Below the pieces are notes generated by a model that searched no databases, was not told the DNA's origin, and saw only the letters and a list, made by a program, of their open reading frames with translations. Below, in pieces: positions 7,440-15,157 of a DNA stretch of 23,536 nucleotides (positions are counted from its first letter, which is position 1; each line of letters starts with the position of its first letter). Made by a program: the position numbers and the translations under genes. Origin of the DNA: Oscillospiraceae bacterium (lineage in GTDB: Bacteria > Bacillota > Clostridia > Oscillospirales > Acutalibacteraceae); the NCBI GenBank assembly GCA_029012165.1, contig JAQXLO010000060.1, forward strand, positions 1-23,536, in the 5' to 3' direction.

Positions 7440-8291
7440 TTAAATAATTTCTGCCGTGTACACCAAATCGAACACGCCGCCTTTGGGCAGACGGACAATC
7501 CCCTCTTTTTCGGACACATCGGTGCGCACGTTGCGGTCGTCATTGACGCCGCACCACGGCTCGATACACACATAGGGTGCGCCGGGCTTTGCCCAAATGC
7601 CGAGGAAAGGCACGTCGCCAAAGGTGAAGCGGACGGCTCTGTCATGCTTGTCACTGCGCAGGGTCACCGCTTTCGAGCGAATCCCGGACAGGATCAGGGC
7701 GTCATTGTTGAAGATATCCTCCGTGATGGTAATGCGCTTTTCTCCGCGCAGAACCGGCGTTTTTTCGGCAATGCGGATGGAGTCGGCGTCGATGGTCTCG
7801 GTGTCCAGTGTCTCGGGCTGATCGAACTCCAGATAATCGCCGATGGCGCAGTTGAAGCCGGGATGACCGCCCAGGGAAAAATACATCTCCCCGTCCGTCT
7901 TGTTGACCACGGTATGGGTAGCCTGAAGCGTTTTGCCCTTGAGTGTAAACTTTACATACAGTTCAAACTCAAAGGGATAGCTGGGGCGGGTGGTGTCGTC
8001 ACTGCGCAGCACAAAGACCGCTTCGCTGCCGGTACAGGAAACCGATTCAAAGGTGCGCTTGCGGGCAAAGCCATGCTTTTGCATGGTATATTCCTTGCCG
8101 TTGTAGCGGTATTTGTCGTCCAGCAGTCTGCCGATAAAGGGGAAAAGCACCGGCGACTGTCCGTACCAAATGTCGGGATTGCCCTGCCAGAGGTATTCCA
8201 CGCCGTTTTCCTTGTTGACGATGGAATGCAGCTCCGCACCGGCATCGTTGATCTGCACGGTCAGATAGTCATTTTCGATGGTATAATACAT
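7440..8291 (-). CDS. Aldose 1-epimerase family protein
   Basis: Galactose-mutarotase-like protein of 283 residues, in the divergent branch annotated as aldose 1-epimerase family or LacX-like. Members bind sugars in a beta-sandwich and interconvert anomers; this branch may act on sugar phosphates or other hexoses, which cannot be decided here. Candidate catalytic residues are H73 in QKHGFAR, H143 in LGGHPGFN and the Glu in CIEPWCG. The open frame extends to 8390, but the ATG at 8289-8291 follows AAGGAAGG and matches the family N-terminus YYTIENDYLTVQI. It starts 14 bases after rnfB and is probably the last gene of the rnf transcript. Confidence 0.88.
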   Translation of the reverse strand: MYYTIENDYLTVQINDAGAELHSIVNKENGVEYLWQGNPDIWYGQSPVLFPFIGRLLDDKYRYNGKEYTMQKHGFARKRTFESVSCTGSEAVFVLRSDDTTRPSYPFEFELYVKFTLKGKTLQATHTVVNKTDGEMYFSLGGHPGFNCAIGDYLEFDQPETLDTETIDADSIRIAEKTPVLRGEKRITITEDIFNNDALILSGIRSKAVTLRSDKHDRAVRFTFGDVPFLGIWAKPGAPYVCIEPWCGVNDDRNVRTDVSEKEGIVRLPKGGVFDLVYTAEII

Positions 8292-8305
8292 GGGACAACC
8301 TTCCT

Positions 8306-9124
8306 TTACATTGTAATTACAGCCTTGCCGCCCACAATGTGAATACACTGCACGGGACAGCCGGCGGCACACTTTCCGCAGGCGGTACATTTATCGGCAT
8401 CCACTTCCGCACAGTAATTGATGACGGAAATGGCGGCAGTCTCGCAGTTTTTGGTACACTTCATACAGCCGATGCAGCCGGACTTGCACTGCTTGCGGGT
8501 AAGCGCACCCTTTTCGTGGTTCATGCAAAGGACTGCGGGAATACCTGCGTCCTTGGGAACGATGGAGATCAGGTGCTTCGGGCAGACCGCCACGCACTTT
8601 TTGCACGCATGGCAGGCGTCCGGATTAATGCGTGCCACGCCGTCGCAAATGGAGATGGCGTCAAAGGGACACTCCCGCACGCAGTCGCCGAAACCGACAC
8701 AGCCGCTGGCACAGGCTTTGGGACCACCGAAAACCTGCACCGCCATGCGGCAGCTTTCGATGCCGGCATAGTGCATTTTATCCACCGCCGCCTGACGGTT
8801 GCCCCGGCAGTGCACCACCGCCGTCATGGGCTTGGCTTCGGAAACCGCCAGCCCGGTAATCTCGGCGATTGCCGCCGCCGCATCCGCACCGCCGGGGGCA
8901 CAGAGCGCCGTATTGGTCGTCTCCCCCTTGGACAGCGCAGCGGCATAGCCGTCACAGCCCGAAAAGCCGCAGGCGCCGCAATTCGCACCGGGGAGGCATT
9001 CGCGGATCTTCTCCGCCTTTTCATCCACGGGCACCGCCATCACCACAGAGGCGATCGCCAGACCCAAACCTGCCACAAGACCGATACCCGCCACCAGAAG
9101 GACAGGAAACAGAATAGAACCCAT
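8306..9124 (-). CDS. rnfB: Rnf complex subunit RnfB (iron-sulfur protein)
   Basis: Electron-entry subunit of the Rnf complex, thought to accept electrons from reduced ferredoxin. The 272 residues start with a membrane helix (about 5-30), then the RnfB-type cluster site C43, C49, C52, C57 in CLPGANCGACGFSGC. Four ferredoxin-type [4Fe-4S] motifs follow: around C138-C152, C171-C181, C213-C227 and C246-C256. Multi-cluster RnfB proteins are usual in clostridia. Last of the six rnf genes, it starts 13 bases after rnfA. Confidence 0.96.
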   Translation of the reverse strand: MGSILFPVLLVAGIGLVAGLGLAIASVVMAVPVDEKAEKIRECLPGANCGACGFSGCDGYAAALSKGETTNTALCAPGGADAAAAIAEITGLAVSEAKPMTAVVHCRGNRQAAVDKMHYAGIESCRMAVQVFGGPKACASGCVGFGDCVRECPFDAISICDGVARINPDACHACKKCVAVCPKHLISIVPKDAGIPAVLCMNHEKGALTRKQCKSGCIGCMKCTKNCETAAISVINYCAEVDADKCTACGKCAAGCPVQCIHIVGGKAVITM

Positions 9125-9137
9125 TTTCAGCCCCTCC

Positions 9138-9743
9138 TTAACCGAAGATATTCTCGATCACGCCGCCGAAGCCGAGGAAGGACACCGAAACCAAGGATGC
9201 CGCAACCAGCGTGATGGGAAGACCCTGCATAAATTTCGGAATATCCGCAGACTCCATCTTGCTGCGCACGCCGGAGAACATGACCATGGCCAGCATGAAC
9301 CCAAGTCCGGCGCCGATGGAATTGAACATGGACGCCGCAAAGCCGAACTGCACATCGGCCGCCGCCTTTTCCACGTTCAACAGCACCACACCCAGCACGG
9401 CGCAGTTGGTCGTGATCAGCGGCAGAGAGATGCCCAATGCGCTGTAGAGCGCCGGTATGTACCGCTTGAGGATGATCTCAACCAGCTGCACCAGCGCCGC
9501 AATGACCAAAATAAACACGATGGTCTGCAAATAAGCAAGGTCATGGGGCAGGAGCAAATATTTGTTGATGGGATAGGTCACGGCGGTAGCCATAGCCATG
9601 ACGAAGATGACCGCCGCCGACATCCCCACCGCCGTATTCAGCTTTTTGGAAACGCCGAGGAACGGGCAGATGCCAAGGAATTTGGACAGGACGAAGTTTT
9701 CCGTCAGGATTGCCGTCAGAACGATTGCAATATAATACTTCAT
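9138..9743 (-). CDS. rnfA: Rnf complex subunit RnfA
   Basis: Integral membrane subunit of 201 residues with about six helices, homologous to NqrE. Typical stretches are the N-terminal LTAILTENFVLSKFLGICPFLG and LPLITTNCAVLGV, the latter carrying the conserved Cys that with its RnfE counterpart is thought to hold an iron-sulfur centre in the membrane. The ATG overlaps the rnfE stop by four bases (ATGA type, 9740-9743), indicating translational coupling. Confidence 0.96.
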   Translation of the reverse strand: MKYYIAIVLTAILTENFVLSKFLGICPFLGVSKKLNTAVGMSAAVIFVMAMATAVTYPINKYLLLPHDLAYLQTIVFILVIAALVQLVEIILKRYIPALYSALGISLPLITTNCAVLGVVLLNVEKAAADVQFGFAASMFNSIGAGLGFMLAMVMFSGVRSKMESADIPKFMQGLPITLVAASLVSVSFLGFGGVIENIFG

Positions 9744-10504
9744 ACTTCCGCAGCCTCCTTTTCCTGTGCTTCACAGCCGGTCTCCCGCATGGCGCAGGCG
9801 GCAGCCATGGGACAGTTTTCACAGCCTTTCAGCTCCGCTTTCGGCTTACCCTTGTGCTCGGCAATGCGGTTGGCACACGCCATCAGCAAGCCGAAGGTGA
9901 AGAAACCGCCGGGGGCAAGGATGAAAATCAAAATCGGTTCGATGCCGGGAATATGGGAGAACACGTCGATCCCCGTAAAGGAATGGACGCCGAACAGTCC
10001 GAGCAGACTGTCCGCCCCGGTAAAGAGTGTACCGTTGCCGAAGAATTCACGGACGGTCGCCATGCAGAACACCGCCGCCGTAAAGCCGATGCCCATACCC
10101 AAGCCGTCCGCCGCAGACGCCAAAACCTTGTGCTTGCCGGCAAAGGCTTCCGCTCTGCCCAGCAGAATGCAGTTGACCACGATCAGCGGCAGGAACACGC
10201 CCAGCGCCTCGTCCAGCGCAGGAACAAAGGCTTTGATGAGCAGCTGGATGATGGTCACGAACGAAGCGATAATGACGATATACGCAGGGATACGCACCTT
10301 GGAGGGGATCACCTTGCGCAGGAGCGAAATCACGATATTGGAGCACAGCAGAACCAGCGTCACGGAGATGCCCATGCCGATGGCGTTGACCATGGATGTG
10401 CTGGTCGCCAGTGTCGGACAGGTTCCGAGCACCAGGCGCAGCACCGGGTTTTCAGTCAGCAGTCCCTTGCGGAACTCCTGTCCCAATGTTTTCTTTTCAG
10501 CCAA
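9740..10504 (-). CDS. rnfE: Rnf complex subunit RnfE, TTG start
   Basis: Integral membrane subunit homologous to NqrD, paired with RnfA. Features are LTENPVLRLVLGTCPTLA near the N-terminus and LPLIVVNCILLGRAEAF with the conserved Cys. The Cys-rich C-terminus CENCPMAAACAMRETGCEAQ is an extra tail whose role is unknown. An upstream in-frame ATG exists at 10534, but AAAGGAGGTG (10511-10520) is placed for the TTG at 10502-10504, giving 254 residues. This start would overlap the ancestral rnfG stop at 10497 by eight bases, a coupling now broken by the early TAA in rnfG. Confidence 0.94.
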   Translation of the reverse strand: MAEKKTLGQEFRKGLLTENPVLRLVLGTCPTLATSTSMVNAIGMGISVTLVLLCSNIVISLLRKVIPSKVRIPAYIVIIASFVTIIQLLIKAFVPALDEALGVFLPLIVVNCILLGRAEAFAGKHKVLASAADGLGMGIGFTAAVFCMATVREFFGNGTLFTGADSLLGLFGVHSFTGIDVFSHIPGIEPILIFILAPGGFFTFGLLMACANRIAEHKGKPKAELKGCENCPMAAACAMRETGCEAQEKEAAEV

Positions 10505-10571
10505 GGACGGCACCTCCTTTCGGGATTTGGGCATACAGTTTCAGCGCCAGGTTGACGGCTTCCGTCACGCC
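10497..10571 (-). other. Untranslated remnant of the rnfG C-terminus
   Basis: Directly after the rnfG TAA (10572-10574) the same frame stays open for 24 codons, GVTEAVNLALKLYAQIPK and then six more residues, to a TGA at 10497-10499. This resembles the usual RnfG C-terminal helix that follows GATYTS. The tail therefore looks like a coding remnant cut off by a single nonsense codon; restoring a sense codon would give a protein of about 189 residues. Confidence 0.8.
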
Positions 10572-11066
10572 TTAGGACGTATAGGTGGCGCCCGTCAGTG
10601 CGTCAATGCCGTTCTGCGCCGATTTGCTGGCGGTGGAGACACCGATCACGCCGCTCTTGCCCTCGAACTGTGCCTTGAAGCTGTCCTTCTTGGCGTTTTG
10701 ACCGAGACCGGGTGTTTCATCGCTGACGTCCAGCACCTCGATGCCGTTCACGGAACCGTCCATGCCGATGCCGGTCATGACGCAGACATCTCCGCCGTAG
10801 CCCTTGGCCGCCGTGGAGAAGGTATAGCCGATCACATTGCCGGACGCATCCAGCGCTTCATTGTAGCTGTGGCTGCCGACCTGCTTGCTGTCGCTGAAAG
10901 AAGCCGCCTGGGGAAATACAACTGCACGCGCCGCATTTTCCGTTTCCGCCGCAATGGTCTCGATTCGCTCCGCCGTGACCGCATTGGTCAGCGCCAGCAG
11001 AACCGTGGCCACCAGACAAATGGCAAACAGCGCAATCGCCGGTTTGAGGATGGTTTTGGCATTCAT
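10572..11066 (-). CDS. rnfG: Rnf complex subunit RnfG, ending early at an in-frame TAA
   Basis: Periplasm-side flavoprotein subunit carrying a covalent FMN. The visible 164 residues have an N-terminal membrane anchor (about 8-30), the FMN-binding domain with GYTFSTAAKGYGGDV and DETPGLG, and the flavinylation motif DALTGATYTS, in which T161 is the expected FMN-linked Thr. The frame stops with TAA right after this motif although coding potential continues 24 codons (see 10497-10571). TAA is an ordinary stop in neighbouring genes, so recoding is unlikely. The ATG overlaps the rnfD stop by four bases. Either the gene carries a nonsense mutation, or the base is a sequencing error, or the short form is tolerated. 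Confidence 0.9.
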   Translation of the reverse strand: MNAKTILKPAIALFAICLVATVLLALTNAVTAERIETIAAETENAARAVVFPQAASFSDSKQVGSHSYNEALDASGNVIGYTFSTAAKGYGGDVCVMTGIGMDGSVNGIEVLDVSDETPGLGQNAKKDSFKAQFEGKSGVIGVSTASKSAQNGIDALTGATYTS

Positions 11067-12073
11067 GCGACTTCCACCTCCTGCTTCTTCTTGTGCGCAC
11101 GTTTTTCCCGGACAGTGCCGAAGGGAATGGGCGCCGTCAGATTGTCGATGTGCGGAACAAGGATATTCATCAAAATAATCGAGAAGGACACGCCTTCGTT
11201 CATGTTGCCGAACAGACGAATGAGCGACGTGAGCAGTCCGCAGCCGACGGCAAAGAGCACCTTGCCCTTGGTGCTGGTGGGCGACGTGGCATAGTCAGTC
11301 GCCATGAAAACAGCGCCGAGCAAAAGACCGCCGCTCAAAAGCTCATAGGCGGTAAAGACAAAGGGATTGCCGTCCTTGGTCAGACCGTACAGAAGCATAC
11401 AGACCGCCACGGTGCCGATGTAGCAAAGGGGAATCACCGGGGTGATCACCCGGCGGATCACGAGATAGATGCCGCCCAGCACCAATGCCGCCGCACAAAC
11501 TTCGCCCAAACAGCCCGCATTGGCAAAGCACATGGACAAGAGCGAGGGCATATCCCCCTCTCCGGACTTGAGCACCGCAAGGGGCGTCGCCGAGGTCAGT
11601 GCATCGGGCGTTGTGCTGCGCCACGCAAAGGGCGTTGCCCATGCGGAAAGCATGGCTTTCGGGAAAGAGACCATCAGCACGATGCGGGCAAGCAGAGCGG
11701 GATTGACAAAATTTTGCCCGATGCCGCCAAACATCTGCTTGACCACGACGATGGCGATCGCCGCACCGAGCACGACCATCCAGTAGGGAATGGTGGAGGG
11801 CAGATTGAACGCCAGGATCATGCCCGTAACCACGGCACTCAGATCGCCGATGGTGTTGTGCCGCTTCATCACCACACGGGACAGCCACTCAAACAGCACA
11901 CAGCAGCCGACGGACACGGCGGTGACCGCCAAGGCACGGAAGCCGAAAATGACCACCGAAGCGATGCACGCAGGACAGAGGGCAAGGATCACATCGAGCA
12001 TGATCAGCCTTGTGGTATCCCTCGAGCGCACATGGGGAGATGCACTGGCTGTCAAAAGCATATTTTCATCCAT
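11063..12073 (-). CDS. rnfD: Rnf complex subunit RnfD
   Basis: Integral membrane subunit homologous to NqrB, with a covalently bound FMN. The 336 residues include the N-terminal SASPHVRSRDTT, about eight to ten hydrophobic helices, FGGIGQNFVNPALLARI, and the flavinylation motif DALTSATPLA whose final Thr is the expected attachment site. The frame is open to 12226, but the ATG at 12071-12073 overlaps the rnfC stop by eight bases and matches the family N-terminus. Its stop overlaps rnfG by four bases. Confidence 0.95.
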   Translation of the reverse strand: MDENMLLTASASPHVRSRDTTRLIMLDVILALCPACIASVVIFGFRALAVTAVSVGCCVLFEWLSRVVMKRHNTIGDLSAVVTGMILAFNLPSTIPYWMVVLGAAIAIVVVKQMFGGIGQNFVNPALLARIVLMVSFPKAMLSAWATPFAWRSTTPDALTSATPLAVLKSGEGDMPSLLSMCFANAGCLGEVCAAALVLGGIYLVIRRVITPVIPLCYIGTVAVCMLLYGLTKDGNPFVFTAYELLSGGLLLGAVFMATDYATSPTSTKGKVLFAVGCGLLTSLIRLFGNMNEGVSFSIILMNILVPHIDNLTAPIPFGTVREKRAHKKKQEVEVA

Positions 12074-13412
12074 TCTTCTTCGCCGCCTCTCTGATAATGG
12101 ATTTTGCAAGGCGCATATGCTGTACCAAAGGTTTTCCGGCAGGGCAGGAGAACGCACAGGAGCCGCACTCCATGCAGACGTCTGCGCCGACACTCTTGAG
12201 CTTTTCTGCATCACCCAGCTTTGCAATCCGGGAAATCAGGCTCGGACGCAGGGACATGGGACACGCCGCCGCACAGCGGCCGCAGCTGATGCAGTCCGTT
12301 TCCTTTTTCAGGCTGTCCTTTGCGGAAAAAGCCAAAATGGCGTTGTTTTGCTTGATCACAGGGATATCGGTGCTGATGACCGCCAAGCCCATCATCGGAC
12401 CGCCGGTGATGATCTTGTGGGGCGTCGCCTTGAATCCGCCGCAGAAGTCAATGATTTCGCCCACATTCATGCCGATGGGCACACGGAGATTCTGCGGGGT
12501 GCAGATTGCAGAGCCGTCCACCGTCAGCGAGCGGCTGACCAAAGGTTTGCCGGTCTTGAGGTAGCGAGCGATAAACGCCACCGACGCCACGTTCATCACC
12601 AAACATCCCACATCCGAGGGCAGCTTTCCGGGGGGAACTTTGCGTCCCGTTGCGGAGTAGATCATCACCTTTTCCGCCCCCTGCGGATAGACGGAATTTA
12701 ACTGCATGACCGTGATCTCGTCCTTGCCGGGATCCTCCTGCCTTGCGATGTCGTTTAAAATGCGGATCGCCTGAGGCTTGTTTTTCTCGATGGCGATCAC
12801 GACGTGCTTGATGTCCAGAAGCTCCTTGAGAATCTTGATGCCGGAAAGCACGTCCCAAGAGTTTTCGACGCATTCTCTGTAGTCCACCGTGATATATGGC
12901 TCGCACTCCGCCGCATTGACGACCAAGGTATCAATGGCGCCGTCCTTGAAGGAAAGCTTGACATGGGTCGGGAAGCCTGCACCGCCCAGTCCCACAAGCC
13001 CAGAGGCACGCACAGCGGCAAGCAGCTCCGCCTTGTTGGTGACCTGCGGCGGCCGAAGCCCTTCATAGAGGCGCATCTGTCCGTCCGACTCGATCGTCAC
13101 GGCACGTGTCACAACACCGTTGGCAAGCTGCGTTTCGCCCACAGCCTTGACCGTGCCTGAAACAGAGGCGTGGATGGGCGCACTGACAAAAGCGGTGGTG
13201 TCGCCGATCAGCTGACCGACGGACACGCTGTCCCCCACATTGACGACCGGAGCACACGGGGCGCCGATATGCATCTGCATCGGGATCACGACCTGATCCG
13301 GCGTGGGGACACGCACGATTTCGCACTCTGCGGTATTCTTATGGTGCAGGACGTGGACGCCGCCGCGAACTTTACCGACGGCTTTGCGCACATCGGAAAT
13401 TGCTGAACTCAT
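12066..13412 (-). CDS. rnfC: Rnf complex subunit RnfC
   Basis: Cytosolic NAD(H)-binding subunit, the expected electron exit to NAD+. The 448 residues comprise an N-terminal biotinyl/lipoyl-like hammerhead (about 38-92), the nucleotide/FMN region with GLVGLGGAGFPTHVK (138-152) and NAAECEPYITVDYRE (167-180), a SLBB-like segment, and two [4Fe-4S] motifs: C374, C377, C380, C384 and C413, C416, C419, C423. This is the compact clostridial form without the long C-terminal repeats of proteobacterial RnfC. The ATG follows GAGGAG. It is the first rnf gene and lies behind a strong promoter. Confidence 0.97.
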   Translation of the reverse strand: MSSAISDVRKAVGKVRGGVHVLHHKNTAECEIVRVPTPDQVVIPMQMHIGAPCAPVVNVGDSVSVGQLIGDTTAFVSAPIHASVSGTVKAVGETQLANGVVTRAVTIESDGQMRLYEGLRPPQVTNKAELLAAVRASGLVGLGGAGFPTHVKLSFKDGAIDTLVVNAAECEPYITVDYRECVENSWDVLSGIKILKELLDIKHVVIAIEKNKPQAIRILNDIARQEDPGKDEITVMQLNSVYPQGAEKVMIYSATGRKVPPGKLPSDVGCLVMNVASVAFIARYLKTGKPLVSRSLTVDGSAICTPQNLRVPIGMNVGEIIDFCGGFKATPHKIITGGPMMGLAVISTDIPVIKQNNAILAFSAKDSLKKETDCISCGRCAAACPMSLRPSLISRIAKLGDAEKLKSVGADVCMECGSCAFSCPAGKPLVQHMRLAKSIIREAAKKNG

Positions 13413-13445
13413 TGTCCTATCTCCTCACTTTTGATGATATACTTT

Positions 13446-13486
13446 ATATATGACAGCCGGCAAACGGCCGACTCGAGGACATATAT
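13446..13486 (-). promoter_or_regulatory. Leader hairpin of the rnf transcript
   Basis: Outer arms ATATATG/CATATAT (13446-13452 and 13480-13486) and inner arms (13455-13461 and 13467-13473, one G-U) with loop AAACG form a long interrupted hairpin between the promoter and the rnfC Shine-Dalgarno. The predicted transcription start (about 13484) falls in the outer arm, so the hairpin would sit at the 5' end, where it could stabilise the message or serve as an operator in DNA form. Confidence 0.45.
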
Positions 13487-13490
13487 GCTG

Positions 13491-13519
13491 ATTATATAAC
13501 AGAATAACGCAAAAAGCAA
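13491..13519 (-). promoter_or_regulatory. Predicted sigma-A promoter of the rnf operon
   Basis: On the minus strand TTGCTT (13514-13519) and a consensus TATAAT (13491-13496) are separated by 17 bases. The -35 overlaps the U-tract and foot of the terminator of the upstream phosphohexomutase gene, so the two signals share DNA. Confidence 0.75.
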
Positions 13520-13545
13520 GCAGAAGCGAAAAGTTTCTGCTTGCT
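13509..13545 (-). terminator. Intrinsic terminator of the phosphohexomutase gene
   Basis: A perfect 11-bp stem (13515-13525 with 13535-13545), 9-base loop, followed on the minus strand by TTTTTGCG. It lies 8 bases after the stop codon and overlaps the rnf promoter -35. Confidence 0.88.
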
Positions 13546-13553
13546 CGAATTGT

Positions 13554-14963
13554 TCAGATATGCAGGAAGGAACGGAATGCGGCGACATACTTTTCCGCCG
13601 TCTGCGCATCGTGGCTTTCCGCAAAAATACGCAGCAGCGGCTCCGTGCCGGAGAAACGGCAGAGGACAAAGTCACCGTTTTGGAAGTAGACCTTGCAGCC
13701 GTCCTCGTAGCCCACACGCTCGACAGGCTCGTCAAACTGCGGCAGCGCTTTATCCTCCAAAAGGATCTTCAGAAACAGCGGCTTGCACTGCGGTGCAAAG
13801 GGCAGGTTGCTCTCCACCATCACATAGTGTCCAAACCGTGCCTCCAGCTCCTGCATCAGCGCAGAGGGATTTTTCCCCGTTACGCTCACCATCTCCGCAA
13901 ACAGGGAGGCGGCGTAGATGGAATCCTTGCCGTGAATATGCCCACGCACCGTAAGACCGCCGGAGGACTCGCCGCCCAGCACTGCGTCATACTTGTCGAT
14001 GGCGGCGGAAATATATTTGAAACCAACCGGCACCTCGTAGCACCGCTCGCCGAAGCTCTCGGCAATTTTGTCGAGCATATGGGTGGTGGCCAAGTTGCGC
14101 ACCACGGGTCCTTTCCAGCCCTTGTAGCGGACAAGATAGTAGTAGAGCATACAGAGGATCTCGTTGGCGTTGATGTAGCGTCCGCTGTTGTCGATGACGC
14201 CCAGTCGGTCGCCGTCTCCGTCCAGCGCAATGCCCAGATCGTAGGCGTCCCGAATCACGGAATGGCGCAGGGTTGCCAGCTCCTTGAGATTGGGCGCAGG
14301 CATCTGACCGCCGAAGTAGGCGTCCTTGTTGATGTTGATGGTGTCGATGGTACAGCGTGCCGTGTGGAAAATGACAAGCAGCGGGTACGCACCGGAGCCG
14401 TGCATGGAATCGAACAGCACCCGCAGCCCACGCTCCCGCAGTGCGCCCATGTCCAGCTGCGCCATGATGTCGTCCAAAAAGTCGTTGAAGGGATTTTTCA
14501 GATACACGATCTGTCCCTGCTGTACAGCAGCATCAAAATCGGTGAAGGCAGGCGCATCCAATCCGGCAATCAGCTTTTCCAGCCGGGCGGTGGTCTCCAC
14601 GGGCGCATCTCTGCCCTCCTCCACGATCAGCTTGATGCCGTTATAGTTGGGCGGATTGTGGCTGGCGGTGATCTCCATGCCGAAATACAGCTTCTTTTTC
14701 AGCACCGTGTGCATGATCAGCGGCGTCGGTGCGGAACGGTTCAGAAACCACACCTGAATGCCGCCGGCGGTCAGAACTTCCGCAACCCACTTCGCCGCAG
14801 GTTCCGACAGAAATCGGCGGTCGTAGCCGATAATGACGGGGCGGTCGGTTTTCTTCTCCTCCCGCATCAGCGCAAGCACACCCGCCGCCACCAGGCGGAT
14901 ATTGTCCCGAATAAAATCTTCTCCGATGACGGCTCTCCAGCCGCCGGTGCCGAACCGAATCAT
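13554..14963 (-). CDS. Phosphoglucomutase/phosphomannomutase family protein
   Basis: Alpha-D-phosphohexomutase of 469 residues, which moves phosphate between C1 and C6 of a hexose phosphate. All four active-site motifs are present: phosphoserine S101 in TASHNPP, metal-binding DGDGDR (248-253), sugar-binding GGESSGG (330-336) and phosphate-binding RFSGTEP (from 436). The N-terminal FGTGGWRAVIGEDF fits the phosphoglucomutase/phosphomannomutase group rather than GlmM. The substrate is not decided by sequence. The ATG has no close Shine-Dalgarno: AAAGGA (14995-15000) is about 31 bases away with a small hairpin between. It is monocistronic, with its own promoter and terminator. Confidence 0.92.
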   Translation of the reverse strand: MIRFGTGGWRAVIGEDFIRDNIRLVAAGVLALMREEKKTDRPVIIGYDRRFLSEPAAKWVAEVLTAGGIQVWFLNRSAPTPLIMHTVLKKKLYFGMEITASHNPPNYNGIKLIVEEGRDAPVETTARLEKLIAGLDAPAFTDFDAAVQQGQIVYLKNPFNDFLDDIMAQLDMGALRERGLRVLFDSMHGSGAYPLLVIFHTARCTIDTININKDAYFGGQMPAPNLKELATLRHSVIRDAYDLGIALDGDGDRLGVIDNSGRYINANEILCMLYYYLVRYKGWKGPVVRNLATTHMLDKIAESFGERCYEVPVGFKYISAAIDKYDAVLGGESSGGLTVRGHIHGKDSIYAASLFAEMVSVTGKNPSALMQELEARFGHYVMVESNLPFAPQCKPLFLKILLEDKALPQFDEPVERVGYEDGCKVYFQNGDFVLCRFSGTEPLLRIFAESHDAQTAEKYVAAFRSFLHI

Positions 14964-14974
14964 ATGCGTTTCAT

Positions 14975-14990
14975 CGGGCGAAAAAGCCCG
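14975..14990 (-). promoter_or_regulatory. Small hairpin between Shine-Dalgarno and ATG of the phosphohexomutase
   Basis: CGGGC/GCCCG (14975-14979 and 14986-14990) with a 6-base loop lies between AAAGGA and the ATG. A 4-codon frame (ATG AAA CGC ATA TGA, 14960-14974) ends overlapping the gene's ATG. Either might influence initiation; no function is shown. Confidence 0.35.
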
Positions 14991-15017
14991 GCAATCCTTT
15001 CCCTTTTTTTCGCATAC

Positions 15018-15046
15018 ATTATAACAACTCCTTGGTTTGAAATCAA
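15018..15046 (-). promoter_or_regulatory. Predicted sigma-A promoter of the phosphohexomutase gene
   Basis: On the minus strand TTGATT (15041-15046) and consensus TATAAT (15018-15023) are separated by 17 bases, with TGt directly before the -10. It faces away from the promoter at 15110-15138. Confidence 0.72.
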
Positions 15047-15109
15047 TATTCGGATGAACATTTTTGGATTATGTTTTTCAAAAACTCCCGGTTTTCGACG
15101 TAAAATTGC

Positions 15110-15138
15110 TTGCAGTGTTTGCTATATAATGATATAAT
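15110..15138 (+). promoter_or_regulatory. Predicted sigma-A promoter of the two-gene membrane/extracellular operon
   Basis: TTGCAG (15110-15115) and consensus TATAAT (15133-15138) are separated by 17 bases, 20 bases before the ATG at 15158. A second TATAAT-like box (15125-15130) lies in the spacer, so the exact start site is uncertain. Confidence 0.62.
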
Positions 15139-15157
15139 TAGCAAAAGGAGTGATTTG

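Noticed and set aside
10572..10574. Recoded stop (selenocysteine or pyrrolysine) in rnfG
   Set aside because: The codon is TAA, which is used for neither, and TAA ends other genes in the window.
9543..11294. 583-codon open frame on the + strand across rnfA, rnfE and rnfG
   Set aside because: It is antisense to well-identified Rnf subunits and low in recognisable structure, so it is a composition artefact.
13560..15137. 525-codon open frame on the + strand opposite the phosphohexomutase
   Set aside because: The minus-strand product has all four active-site motifs of its family; the + frame has none.
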